A DNA stretch of 15,883 bases. It comes from Saccoglossus kowalevskii. Its lineage: Eukaryota > Hemichordata > Enteropneusta > Harrimaniidae. The notes under the pieces were generated by a model. That model made no database searches. It was given only the letters and a program-made list of their open reading frames with translations, and had not been told where the DNA came from. Of the stretch, positions 1-8,306 are shown in pieces. The DNA lies in the NCBI RefSeq assembly GCF_000003605.2, contig NW_003149765.1, forward strand, positions 1,162,428 through 1,178,310. The letters are read 5' to 3'. The position numbers and the translations under genes are program-made. How positions within the stretch are numbered: position 1 is the stretch's first letter; the number at the start of each line of letters is the position of its first letter.

Positions 1-98
1 CATACAACAGCAGCTGACAGACAACAGTATAACGCAATACCGTATTTTCTCTGTTAGAAGCGCAAAACAGCTGCATGTATTGTATACTGGATCATTAA

Positions 99-325
99 CC
101 TTTTCATCACCAAATTTCCACTCAAATGTTTCCATACTTTTTTCTTATGTTTCTCAATATTTCAGGAAATGAACCTTAATTTTTGGAGCCAACAGACACA
201 ACTGAGTCATTTTTCTGTTTTTAATAAAAAAAATTGTTTTTTTTTGTCCAAATTTTCTGAAGGAAAGTGCAGACTGTAAACAGAACTATTTTGTGACGAA
301 AAAAGAGAAAATGGTGGTGAAAAGG
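99..325. mobile_element. TTAA-flanked MITE (piggyBac-like)
   Basis: A 227-bp element has inverted ends: CCTTTTCATCACCA at the left and the complement of TGGTGGTGAAAAGG at the right. It is flanked on both sides by TTAA (95-98 and 326-329). A TTAA target duplication next to ends beginning CC is the signature of piggyBac-type transposons. There is no coding capacity, so it is a non-autonomous derivative. The family is inferred from the ends only. Confidence 0.7.
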
Positions 326-1579
326 TTAAAATATGACTTATTGTGATCAGCATAGAAACATGCGTTATTCGATTAAGCGCTTGCACTATAACTAAAAGAA
401 CATGTACGGCAAAAGCTCACTGTCTGAAACAGGTACATGTACAATTGTATCTGCTATTTAACTAAATTACAAATTTCCACCATGAGTCTAAATTTTATGA
501 TATTTTAGTGGAGCAAATCTGTAAAGTATGATACGTAGCATATATGACACAGAAAAAGAAAACAAGCAAAAAACATGCACAAATTCTGCAATCATGACAT
601 GACAATCAATCAAGACTCTGAAGAATAAAAAAACAACTCAAGTACTGGTATTTTATATTTGATAGTGAAGAAGAAAAACACACAAAGTTTTATATGTGCT
701 TTGTATATGTCGATATACATATTGACATAAGTTCTGATTATTGTTTTCAGTAACATTTTAGGGATACGGCCTAATGGTATTGCCATATAAACCGAATGAA
801 CTTGAGGATAACAAAACTTACCACTGGAGGATATATAAGTTTATAATTTTTATCCATTTTTTCAACACATATGTACATGTATAGGTAATATGCATATTTT
901 TGTTTTTTGATGGATCAAGTTAGGGTATGAGTCAAATAAGTTATGGTTGGGGGAGGGTCAAGCTGGGTCTATTCACGCTTCAGGAAGTGGATGAAAAAGT
1001 TTAACAACTCACCGACTACACACATGTGGTATTATATGTGGAATCAATACATGCATGCATATTATGGGTTAAATCAAAATAAATAAAATGAAGAGATAAA
1101 AGCATGAAACAGGTTAGTGCACTGGTTAAAATAATGAACACCATGCAGGGAAAGGGTAAATGGGGAACGGGAGGGGTTTATAAAGTGGGGCTTTTTTTTT
1201 CAAGAAAAAAGAAATTTTAACATGCTGTGTTTCATGTTTCATCATGTGATGTAAATATTCCAACATGGCCACCAAATGTTTATAAGGCTCTTTATTGGTT
1301 GAAGAGAGTCATGTGATAAGGATATGTTCAACAACATAGGTATAAACATGACTATTCAGGGGAGGAGGAATAAAGATGGCATGCAGGTTATATCATATTA
1401 TTTATCATATGCCACTACGCGAATAAATCAACAGTAACCAAGTAAACTAATGGTTATGAAAGTCCTATTTCGTGTTGTGATATCAAAGACGATAGAGTTT
1501 TCAAAGATTCAAATGAAATATAATCCTTTGCCAGTTCAGTAATAAATGCCATGCTTTGTTACAATCAAGCCGATAGATG
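326..1579. other. Intronic, AT-rich, no recognisable gene
   Basis: Presumed intron of the dynein gene, downstream of exon 8 in gene direction. I see no conserved dynein motif on the minus strand and no convincing ORF on the plus strand. The only notable sequence is simple or poly-T tracts and a purine-rich stretch around 1150-1200. Confidence 0.6.
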
Positions 1580-1886
1580 ATTTTCCATTCGCTGCGAAAT
1601 CTTGTATATTGCATATTGTATATCTGCTACAAAAATGATTTTAATTTCAAAGCTCAATGTCGCGAGCTGATCTTTGAGAAGGGGTAATTGCGTTAAAGTA
1701 CCCTTACTCCATCAAAACTGATGATCAAATCAAATGTGTATAGTGCATTATTCAGCTTCAAAATCTCCTCAAAATATTTTTGCATTTGTAGAATCACACG
1801 CAATGTTTTGTCATCACTGTGACGCTGTGATTTTGTTTACATTCGATTACACGCATAACGCTGGATCTCGCAGTGAATGGAAAATG
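1580..1886. mobile_element. Inverted-repeat element, probable MITE
   Basis: About 22 bp at 1580-1601 (ATTTTCCATTCGCTGCGA core) recur inverted at 1865-1886 (TCGCAGTGAATGGAAAAT core) with two mismatches. The interior is about 260 bp. No target duplication is clear, so the ends are approximate and no superfamily is assigned. Confidence 0.5.
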
Positions 1887-2429
1887 GTCAATTACGTGGC
1901 AGAGTGATAACAACCGCAAAACTAAGTCACTACTCAGAGTGTGCACATGCATCTTGAGTGAAGTTAAAATTTAAACACAGCAGACCAACAACACCAACAT
2001 GCAAATCACTGCATCAACGCAAACATACAGATTGATAGTTCAATAGTGTATAAAAAGCTGCAAAAAAAACCAAACAACAACAGCCAAACACAAGGAAGCA
2101 CGCTATCAGCAGCCAGCCATTATTTTATTAACCAAATACCTGTGAATCTTTGGTCTATTTACATATAGGATATGATACAGTGCGTGAATCCCAATTACAG
2201 CCATATATATGTGTACGTTACATTGATGTGCAAAATAACAGAAAGCATTATTATTATAGCATTATACATTAATATGTGAAAACTGTATGTTACATGAAAT
2301 ACATTTATAGTGCTACAAATATAATTTATAAAATTATTCCTTCACAATTATTAATAAATATTAAATATAATTAGAGTACACCATGATATATTGTGCAGGT
2401 AATGTAACACAGAGTATAAATTATATTAC
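1887..2429. other. Intronic, AT-rich, no recognisable gene
   Basis: The sequence leading to the donor of dynein exon 8 is very AT-rich, especially 2220-2400. No ORF, RNA gene or clear repeat is seen. Confidence 0.6.
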
Positions 2430-2522
2430 CTGTCTAGGCAATGTTGTTAAGATGCCTTCAAACAGTTGTGCCGTCTCTTGCTGATCTTTTGTGATATCAG
2501 CGTTTTCATGCAAGCCAAATAC
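2430..2522 (-). CDS. DNAH7: Axonemal dynein heavy chain, exon 8 of window
   Basis: The exon is 93 nt, 31 codons, phase 0 at both ends. The translation is VFGLHENADITKDQQETAQL followed by FEGILTTLPRQ. VFGLHENADITKD is conserved in DNAH3/7/12. The closing LFEG-L-TLPRQ is the best evidence for DNAH7 rather than its sisters, judged from memory. The acceptor is CACTAG before GTATTT and the donor is AGACAG followed by GTAATA. The protein should continue for a few hundred more residues of C-terminal domain, encoded beyond the left edge of the window. No dynein-like exon is visible in 1-2429. Confidence 0.92.
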
Positions 2523-2710
2523 CTAGTGAAATGAAAACCAAAAATATTCATTGAATAAAATACCTGAGGTGGTTATAGTATTAATGGAAAATAAAAGACA
2601 AGTTGTTCAGACCAGTCTAAGGCGTATAAATTTTAAACTTAAACTTGTATACATATACCATATTTGCCCCATTAGGCCAAAGCAAGTTTGTTTTTTTTGG
2701 TCCTGGTTGC

Positions 2711-2842
2711 ACATGCACTTATGTAAATGACAAAAGTGTGTCAAAGGTCACAATAAGTAATATTTTAATATTTTTTATGATCTAGCGTACAATACATGCA
2801 ATTTTGGGTATATGTGTTCTTCTAATAGAGTGAATACGGTAG
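2711..2842. repeat. Dispersed repeat, copy 1
   Basis: Shares ATGCACTT-ATGTAAAT near its left end, ATGATCTAGC-TACAATA and ATGCAATTTT in the middle, and AATAGAG-AAT-CGGTA at its right end with 5529-5660, in the same orientation. Probably two decayed copies of one short transposon. The boundaries are approximate. Confidence 0.55.
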
Positions 2843-3155
2843 TTGTCATACATTTTCCATTCAGTTGTAAAAATCATATCATAACATTACATGTGTGAAG
2901 CCCCATTATTTTAAAGCATGGAGGTAAAAGACAGTCTTCTTTAAAGCAAGTTGAGGCTACTGAAAATAATCTCATGAGGACAACAAGGTCAAATGAAGCA
3001 TTAAAATGTGAATTAAAGTGAAAATTAAAAAAGTGCCACAATTTCAATTTTATGTAGTGCAAACAAACAATGTATTTTACACATGTGGCATGGGACCCAC
3101 ATCAAAAACAATGCAAATTGAGAACAGAGAAGCTTTAAATAACAAACGCTCAACT

Positions 3156-3194
3156 TATGTATATGTGTGTATGTATGTATGTATGTATGTTTGT
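3156..3194. repeat. (GTAT)n microsatellite
   Basis: A TATGTGTGTATGTATGTATG-type tract lies within the intron between dynein exons 7 and 8. Short ORFs overlapping it are artefacts of the repeat. Confidence 0.9.
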
Positions 3195-3248
3195 GTTGAA
3201 TAAACGTTAATATCAAATCACCATTTACGCAAAGATTGACACACTTAC

Positions 3249-3509
3249 TTCTGGATTCACAATGAATGGGAAACTCCGAATATACTCTAAATATCCCTCA
3301 CAATCAGGTGAATCTGGACAGTAGTAGCTCCCGCTTTCTGAATATTGGTAATTATCATCAGTTATACTTTTAGTGTTGTAGAAATTCTCCAGAAGGCTAT
3401 TGAGCAGGCGTCTGTCATGGTCGTCGGTAACTCTGCCGCCGTAATTGCATTCCCCTATCAGGTATGTTAAGGCTTCCAAAGGAACCTCATCATAGTCATT
3501 AAGAAACAT
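3249..3509 (-). CDS. DNAH7: Axonemal dynein heavy chain, exon 7 of window (start of C-terminal domain)
   Basis: The exon is 261 nt, 87 codons, phase 0 at both ends. It begins MFLNDYDEVPLEALTYLIGE and continues CNYGGRVTDDHDRRLLNSLL, then ends EYIRSFPFIVNPE. The GECNYGGRVTDD-DRR motif is diagnostic of dynein heavy chains and lies where AAA6 passes into the C-terminal domain. Its initial ATG is an internal Met directly after the splice acceptor (TTGTTTTAG), not a translation start. The donor is CCAGAA followed by GTAAGT. The usual Thr of YLTGECNYGG is Ile here, a mild deviation. The segment between the DDN and EYI motifs is divergent, as it is across this family. Confidence 0.95.
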
Positions 3510-3914
3510 CTAAAACAAAGAATCATTCTGTAAGGGTTTGCTAAGCCAGGTAAAGCAGATGTTTGTCGTCTACTTCACAGCCCGTTTTTCATTATTTAGG
3601 GCATTTCGCAGCACATACTAGTTGTTTTTATCAACAGAATTCATTCATAGATATCAAATATCATGCACAAAGTGACAAAAGCCAGACCTCTGCTCCCCTT
3701 TAACAACAACAAACAGACGACACATTTCTATAACTCGTATATGATCATTAAAGCGAAGGGGTCGTTACACGCATGGGAATTGAGTCCTAAGCGACAATAA
3801 CAATCCATGCTAAAAACGCAAAGATAAATTGATAGACGCTTGTGTGTAAACAACGACATGCTATGGTTGTCTGCCTCGCTTTAAATATTTCTTATTATAA
3901 TGTATCCATTGTAC

Positions 3915-4052
3915 CTGTTGTTGTCTGACGCTGATTCTCAAGTCAGATTCATTAAATTCATATGGGATGTTCCAACCCAATGGTCCAAACTTTCTCCTCT
4001 CTTGGACCAAGGCATGGAAGAAACATAAACCAAACAGTAGTCTTCTCCAGGT
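3915..4052 (-). CDS. DNAH7: Axonemal dynein heavy chain, exon 6 of window
   Basis: The exon is 138 nt, 46 codons, phase 0 at both ends. The translation is [20 protein letters not shown], then [20 protein letters not shown] and [36 protein letters not shown] is one of the most conserved stretches in all dynein heavy chains and marks the C-terminal side of AAA6. The acceptor is TTTCCAG before ACCTGG and the donor is CAACAG followed by GTACAA. It was found by searching for this motif, because other frames hide it. The spliced junctions NKPQ-TWRR and RQQQ-MFLN are continuous with the family alignment. Confidence 0.95.
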
Positions 4053-4261
4053 CTGGAAAGGAAAACAAATATATCTATCTCATCATAAGAAGAAACTGTA
4101 CTCCAAACTGTAATTTTATATTGCAGTTTGAAATAGATGGTGAACATGAGAGTGAAAAATGACAAATATGATGACATTTTTTATAAGTGACATGCATGAC
4201 AGGTGAGCTTTGAGAACAGTTTTAGATGACATTTATTTCATGTAACCATGTATGGCAGAAG

Positions 4262-4568
4262 CAGGGATTTTTTTAAACAAGGGAACAGGGGCGAAGCGCC
4301 CTCATACCATGGCCATGCGCCCCTTTACCCTGGGAAGCAGATCCTCTGGCAACCATAAAATTCTGATTGACCAGGGATCACATGTGGACACAGTCTGTGA
4401 CCTGTCTGATAGTAATTTTGGCCCCAAGGAAGCCATAGAATGCTCATTTTTAACTTCGAATTATCAAAAACGCCACACCCTGATAAGGAGGCACCCTATC
4501 TCCCCCACTTGGTGGCGTCGCTTAATTGCAGTGCTCCCTCTTGCAGTTTTTTTCTAGAAAAACCTCTG
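4262..4568. mobile_element. hAT-like MITE with 5-bp target duplication
   Basis: A 307-bp element, richer in GC than its surroundings. Imperfect inverted ends are CAGGGATTTTTTTAAA at the left and the complement of TTTCTAGAAAAACCTCTG at the right. AGAAG lies immediately outside both ends (4257-4261 and 4569-4573). CAGGG-type ends suggest hAT, whose duplication is most often 8 bp, so a 5-bp duplication is at the low end. An ORF inside shows no domain. It sits in the intron between dynein exons 5 and 6. Confidence 0.6.
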
Positions 4569-4677
4569 AGAAGACGTTAATAACTGATATGTAGTCACAT
4601 GCAACAGGTGGTTATATACTCCAGACAAATTATAGGACTGAACATTGGTTGTTTTCACAATGATGAGATATCCATAC

Positions 4678-4971
4678 CTGTGGTTTATTACAACCATTGA
4701 AGAAACTGGCATCTGAGATAGGGTCATTGAGGTAAGATCTAAGTAGATTAGCTCGTAAGCCTTTGGGTGGTTCGTTGGTCATTTTAACACCATTCTGTAA
4801 GACTGATACTGGGAATTCTGGTGATGGATAACTTGTTAACCATAAACGAAATGTTGACTTTGTCCTTTCTGGGTCAGTGATCACTTCTTCGCATATTTTC
4901 TCTAATTTTGGTAACCATGACGATGCTAGATGGCAATTCTGTAGCACTACCCATGTGCCTTGTTCTATCGC
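4678..4971 (-). CDS. DNAH7: Axonemal dynein heavy chain, exon 5 of window (AAA6 core)
   Basis: The exon is 294 nt, 98 codons, phase 0 at both ends. It encodes [20 protein letters not shown], then [51 protein letters not shown] and [15 protein letters not shown]-x-LQNCHL is the strand at the Walker B position of AAA6. FRLWLTS and [13 protein letters not shown] are hallmark motifs of axonemal dyneins. [16 protein letters not shown] is close to the DNAH7 wording as I recall it. The acceptor is TTCACCCAG before GCGATA and the donor is CCACAG followed by GTATGG. Intact, with no stop or frameshift. A Harbinger-like MITE lies between this exon and exon 4. Confidence 0.95.
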
Positions 4972-5034
4972 CTGGGTGAAAATATTTACATTATCAAATT
5001 ACTGACATTAATGTCAATTATATCATCAAAGTAA

Positions 5035-5447
5035 GGCCAGACTTTTTTTATTTCTTGTTTCTCGAGTTTTTATAAGGCAATTTTTTTGAGGAGGGTGGGA
5101 AAAAATATAAAATTAATTCTTTTTTCCCATTAGATTTGTGTGATTCTCAAAGAATTGTAAGTGAGATCATTGATCGGAGAAAAGAATTATTCCATGTATA
5201 ACCTTGTTTCTCATCTGAGCAAGACTTCGGTACTTTGATCATGATACTCCCACGAAAATGAACTTGGTTTGTTATGCGGCGGGCGGGAAAAAAATGAAGA
5301 TAAAAATAAGTTTTTTTAGCAATTTTTTGCACTTACATGTCGGCGGGCGCGAGAAATTACGCTGAAATAAAATTTTATTTTCATTTCATTTTCGACTCCT
5401 GTTCATTCGGGCGGGTTCGCGAAACAAAGGATAATAAAAGTCTGGCC
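5035..5447. mobile_element. Harbinger-like MITE with TAA target duplication
   Basis: A 413-bp element has ends GGCCAGACTTTTTTTATT at the left and the complement of AATAAAAGTCTGGCC at the right. TAA flanks both sides (5032-5034 and 5448-5450). A TAA/TTA 3-bp duplication plus GG-C-starting ends fits PIF/Harbinger. CpG-rich GGCGGG and TTCGCG stretches occur inside. There is no transposase, so it is non-autonomous. It lies between dynein exons 4 and 5. Confidence 0.7.
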
Positions 5448-5528
5448 TAATGACAAGTTACCTGGTACATTGATTTTCCTGCAACACATCAGTGACGTAA
5501 CACCAATGAAATATGAGATGTTAAAAGT

Positions 5529-5660
5529 ATATGCACTTGATGTAAATAAGTTTATGGTCTATATAGAAAAAATTTCAATGATCTAGCATACAATAAATGC
5601 AATTTTTGTTTTAAGTCCGCGTCAATTAGGGATTTTATTTAAATAGAGCAAATTCGGTAT
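5529..5660. repeat. Dispersed repeat, copy 2
   Basis: Same orientation and block order as 2711-2842, but it contains about 15 extra bases (including GTCCGCGTCAATTAGGG) before the AATAGAG block. It ends about 40 bp downstream (in gene direction) of the donor of dynein exon 4. Confidence 0.55.
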
Positions 5661-5698
5661 GTGATATATGACACACTTCTTCCACTGTAAATTTTCAC

Positions 5699-5778
5699 CT
5701 TATCAATCATGGCAGCGGCAATCGGTCCTTGTCCTTGACCTAGAGATATGGTCTGCAATCCAGACTGAGCTCCCATAC
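5699..5778 (-). CDS. DNAH7: Axonemal dynein heavy chain, exon 4 of window (AAA6, SLGQGQGP motif)
   Basis: This small exon of 80 nt comprises two bases completing a split codon plus 26 codons. The translation is GMGAQSGLQTISLGQGQGPI followed by AAAMIDK. SLGQGQGP-I-A is nearly invariant in axonemal dynein heavy chains and lies in AAA6. The acceptor is TTTATAG before GTATGG and the donor is GATAAG followed by GTGAAA, leaving in phase 0. It joins in frame directly to exon 3 (AEEK-G-GMGA, the normal order in this family) or to the 465-nt cassette exon (TTS-S-MGA). The intron upstream is about 5 kb, the longest complete intron in the window. Confidence 0.93.
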
Positions 5779-5893
5779 CTATAAACAACATCACATCAAG
5801 AAATCAATAACAGTCATGCAGTATATTAGCAACACCTCAAGTTACCTTATTCCAAGTATTCACCTTAAATACCCCGTTACCAACATGATTCCC

Positions 5894-6047
5894 ACAGTGC
5901 AACTCTTAATCCACAGAGTTATATTTCAGACTGTACTGAAGCAAACTTTGACCTTTCAAAGTTCCTGCATACCACCAGAGACACAGCTAGTGATAGATTT
6001 TGATTTATGAAACAGAGTCCAACTCTGCATCAATAGAGTTGCACTGT
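5894..6047. mobile_element. Short inverted-repeat element, probable MITE
   Basis: ACAGTGCAACTCT at 5894-5906 recurs as its exact complement at 6035-6047. A second AGAGTT/AACTCT pair sits just inside each end at similar spacing. It is about 154 bp long. No matching target duplication was found, so the superfamily is open. Confidence 0.55.
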
Positions 6048-7180
6048 TACATCCCAATTTATAAAACAAAAGTTGAAAATCAAAAGTAAAGAGAATCAAT
6101 TAAATATATCCCACAATGCATTACAAAGACTATATTAACAGAACATCCCCCGTATCATGCATTACACACTACAGACAGTTTATACCAAGATGCTGAAGCC
6201 CTTATGTAACATGCAAAATTTCAAGACATACAACTGTAAACCAAAAAAAATAAATATGAGTTTATTTAAGATGAAAACTGTACACAGATCATGCAATGGG
6301 TTTTAGTGAATGTATTAAATTCTTGAACACACCTGTGCATTATAAAACATGCATTGATTTAAATTTATTTCACATATCAATACACATCAATACATTAGCT
6401 TGAAAAACAAAACACTGCAAACACTTTTTTTATATTTATTTCGGCTTCATATTATGAAAATTTTAATTGCAAAACAAAGTTGCAAGGTTAGTTGTGCAGT
6501 ATTAAATCTTTCTGGAGGACTTTCAATTTTTTTTTTTTTTAGAAATTATTTTATTTATTATTTAGTACAAACATCAGACATGCATGTAGTAGAATAATGT
6601 TTCAAATTAATGTTTGGTCTAATTATTGTCTCTTTATATTAAACCCATCAATAGACAGACTACAGTCTCATTCAGCCAAATTGCCAAAAAAATTACCAGG
6701 AATATAAGCAATTATTCATCTCTCAATTGAAAAAAACAAACCACAGAACAGTATTACTGATACTGATTTTTGTGCAACTATACACAGAACCAATCCAACC
6801 AATCAGAAGAGGGGTTACATGTTTATGAGCATACACATTTAAGTAAACTGCTTCATCATTGGATGAGACTGAAATGGAACAGACAGCAGGTATTGATGGG
6901 ATTAATTAATCAGAGACACCAGTAAAAGTTGCTCAGTCCAAACCAATTATTAGAAACAAAAGCCAAAGTTATTCAAGCACAGTGACAACATTTCAGTGCA
7001 CAAGTGTGTTTACTTCATATTGTATAAAAAAATTAATAGTGGAAAAGCAACTAATGTTAAAGTACTATTTTAATCATTTGACACTTATCAAGTTCAAATG
7101 CTAATTTTAATAATATAACATAATATAAATTAATAAAATAAATACTCAGGGTGTGTATATTTTACATTAAATATTTACCA
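6048..7180. other. Intronic, AT-rich, no recognisable gene
   Basis: Part of the 5-kb intron between dynein exons 3 and 4. A plus-strand ORF at 6400-6597 is AT-biased with no domain and is not believed. Poly-T tracts at about 6530 are the only notable feature. Confidence 0.6.
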
Positions 7181-7210
7181 TAATAATAATAATAATAATA
7201 ATAATAATTA
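7181..7210. repeat. (TAA)n microsatellite
   Basis: An uninterrupted TAA tract of about nine to ten units within the long intron. No retroelement body is recognised beside it. Confidence 0.9.
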
Positions 7211-7245
7211 GGTGCAAAATATTACAAAAAATCAAAATGTAAATA

Positions 7246-7407
7246 AAAAGATCCATATAGTTTTGTCATTTTTGTCTCCAATTAAAACATTACACCTTTC
7301 TCCAGCAAATGATTACAGATAAAGGTATTAATTTCGTCAAAAAAATAGTTTTCATTTTGAATACGAGAACAACCCATATCGTTTTACAAAACTGTATGGA
7401 TCTTTTT
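7246..7407. mobile_element. Inverted-repeat element, probable MITE
   Basis: AAAAGATCCATATAGTTTTG at the left matches the complement of CAAAACTGTATGGATCTTTT at the right with one mismatch. The total is about 162 bp. No clear target duplication is seen. It is a good hairpin, but its superfamily is unassigned. Confidence 0.55.
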
Positions 7408-7425
7408 CACAGGCATAAATTATAC

Positions 7426-7468
7426 AAATAAATAAATAAATTAATTAATTAATTAATTAAAAAAAAAA
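7426..7468. repeat. (AAAT)n / (TTAA)n simple repeat
   Basis: AAATA units run into five TTAA units and then poly-A. Low-complexity intronic DNA. Confidence 0.9.
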
Positions 7469-7841
7469 GTATGATAACACAAGCACCAACTTAAGAGTCC
7501 ATATAACCCCCATTTTATGGTGTAAACCCTTAAACGACACCTATTGCTTATATATAGATAGAACCCAACAAAAAGAACCAGTAAATTAAACGTTAAGCCC
7601 TAGTCAACCATGTGCCAAGTGTTCTTTATATTATTTTCCACTGAGTGTTGATCAGAATGCATTAATAGCTTGTGTGTGAAAGTGTTAACATAACAGGTGA
7701 TGTAACAGGCTGTGATAGGCAGGCACTCAAAGTCAGATGGATTGGATGTTAAAATAAGAACCATTTACAACAGGCAAGGAACTGGAGCAGAATTTGAAAA
7801 AAAAACACTCTGTGTGAAATTGGAGAAGCAGAGAGACATAC

Positions 7842-8306
7842 TACTAGTAGTGCGTTGACCATGACTGGCAGGTCGATTGGAAGTGGTTTGTGCTGATACA
7901 ATTTTGGCCGTGTCTTCCTGTTCAGTGCTGGGTGGTGCGTGCTGGGATACAGGCTCATCTGCTGTGGTGTTGCCACTGGTTGCAAGATTGGTCACAATCT
8001 CTTCCACTACCACGTCATCACTCTCCTCCTGGTCTGACATATCAAATGTGACTCGAGAACTCTTGCGAATTTTACTATCAACGCTCCCTTTCCTACTACT
8101 CTGACTAGCTGAGTCAGACCTGCTCTGACTAGCTGAGTCAGACCTGCTCTGACTAGCTGAGTCAGACCTGCTCTGACTAGCCGAATCGAAAACGTCATCA
8201 TCAAATGTGCTGGAATCGTCGAGTGCTACCGATGGAGTTTTTTTACGCAGTTTATCAAAGCCTACGCTATCTAGAGTGTTCTTTCTTGAAACAGGTTCTA
8301 CAACAC
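7842..8306 (-). CDS. DNAH7: Putative cassette exon: disordered insert in dynein AAA6 with RVTF motif
   Basis: This is a 465-nt frame with no stop, bounded by a good acceptor (TTAAACCTTCACAG before GTGTTG, preceded by a T-rich tract) and a GTATGT donor. Both ends are phase 1, so the exon keeps the dynein frame whether included or skipped. Within its roughly 155 residues: residues 18-41 are acidic (FDDDVFDS); residues 43-66 are three perfect ASQSRSDS repeats; residues 72-84 are basic (RKGSVDSKIRKSS); RVTF is at 85-88, followed by the acidic SDQEESDD; the rest is low-complexity Thr/Ser/Pro/Gln. No hydrophobic core is visible, so it is probably disordered. The insert would sit between the AAA6 helix LLKFAEEKG and the ISLGQGQGP strand. 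I recall no counterpart in human DNAH7. The donor could lie elsewhere: reading on past GTATGT reaches a stop at about 7765, which would instead truncate the motor. Expression is not shown by the sequence. Confidence 0.72.

Noticed and set aside
800-835. GTAAGT donor-like site (complement of ACTTAC at about 819) in the left intron
   Set aside because: The sequence upstream of it in gene direction has no dynein C-terminal motif and no long open frame.
1-2429. Search for the next dynein exons and gene end
   Set aside because: No complement of the expected C-terminal motifs could be seen, so they are taken to lie beyond the left edge.
3025-3216. Minus- and plus-strand ORFs across 3018-3216
   Set aside because: Their apparent coding is produced by the GTAT microsatellite and AT-rich intron. 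No domain or splice context.
3748-3885. Possible MITE with AAAGCGAAGG / CCTCGCTTT ends
   Set aside because: The inverted match is only about 10 bases with no convincing longer arm. TA flanks are too common here to count.
4252-4557. 101-codon plus-strand ORF
   Set aside because: It lies almost exactly within the hAT-like MITE at 4262-4568 and encodes no recognisable domain. Openness is explained by the higher GC of the element.
7765-7841. Extension of the cassette exon to the stop near 7765
   Set aside because: It would truncate the dynein within AAA6. The GTATGT donor at 7841 restores the phase exactly, and no AATAAA signal is clear just beyond. Kept as a less likely alternative ending.
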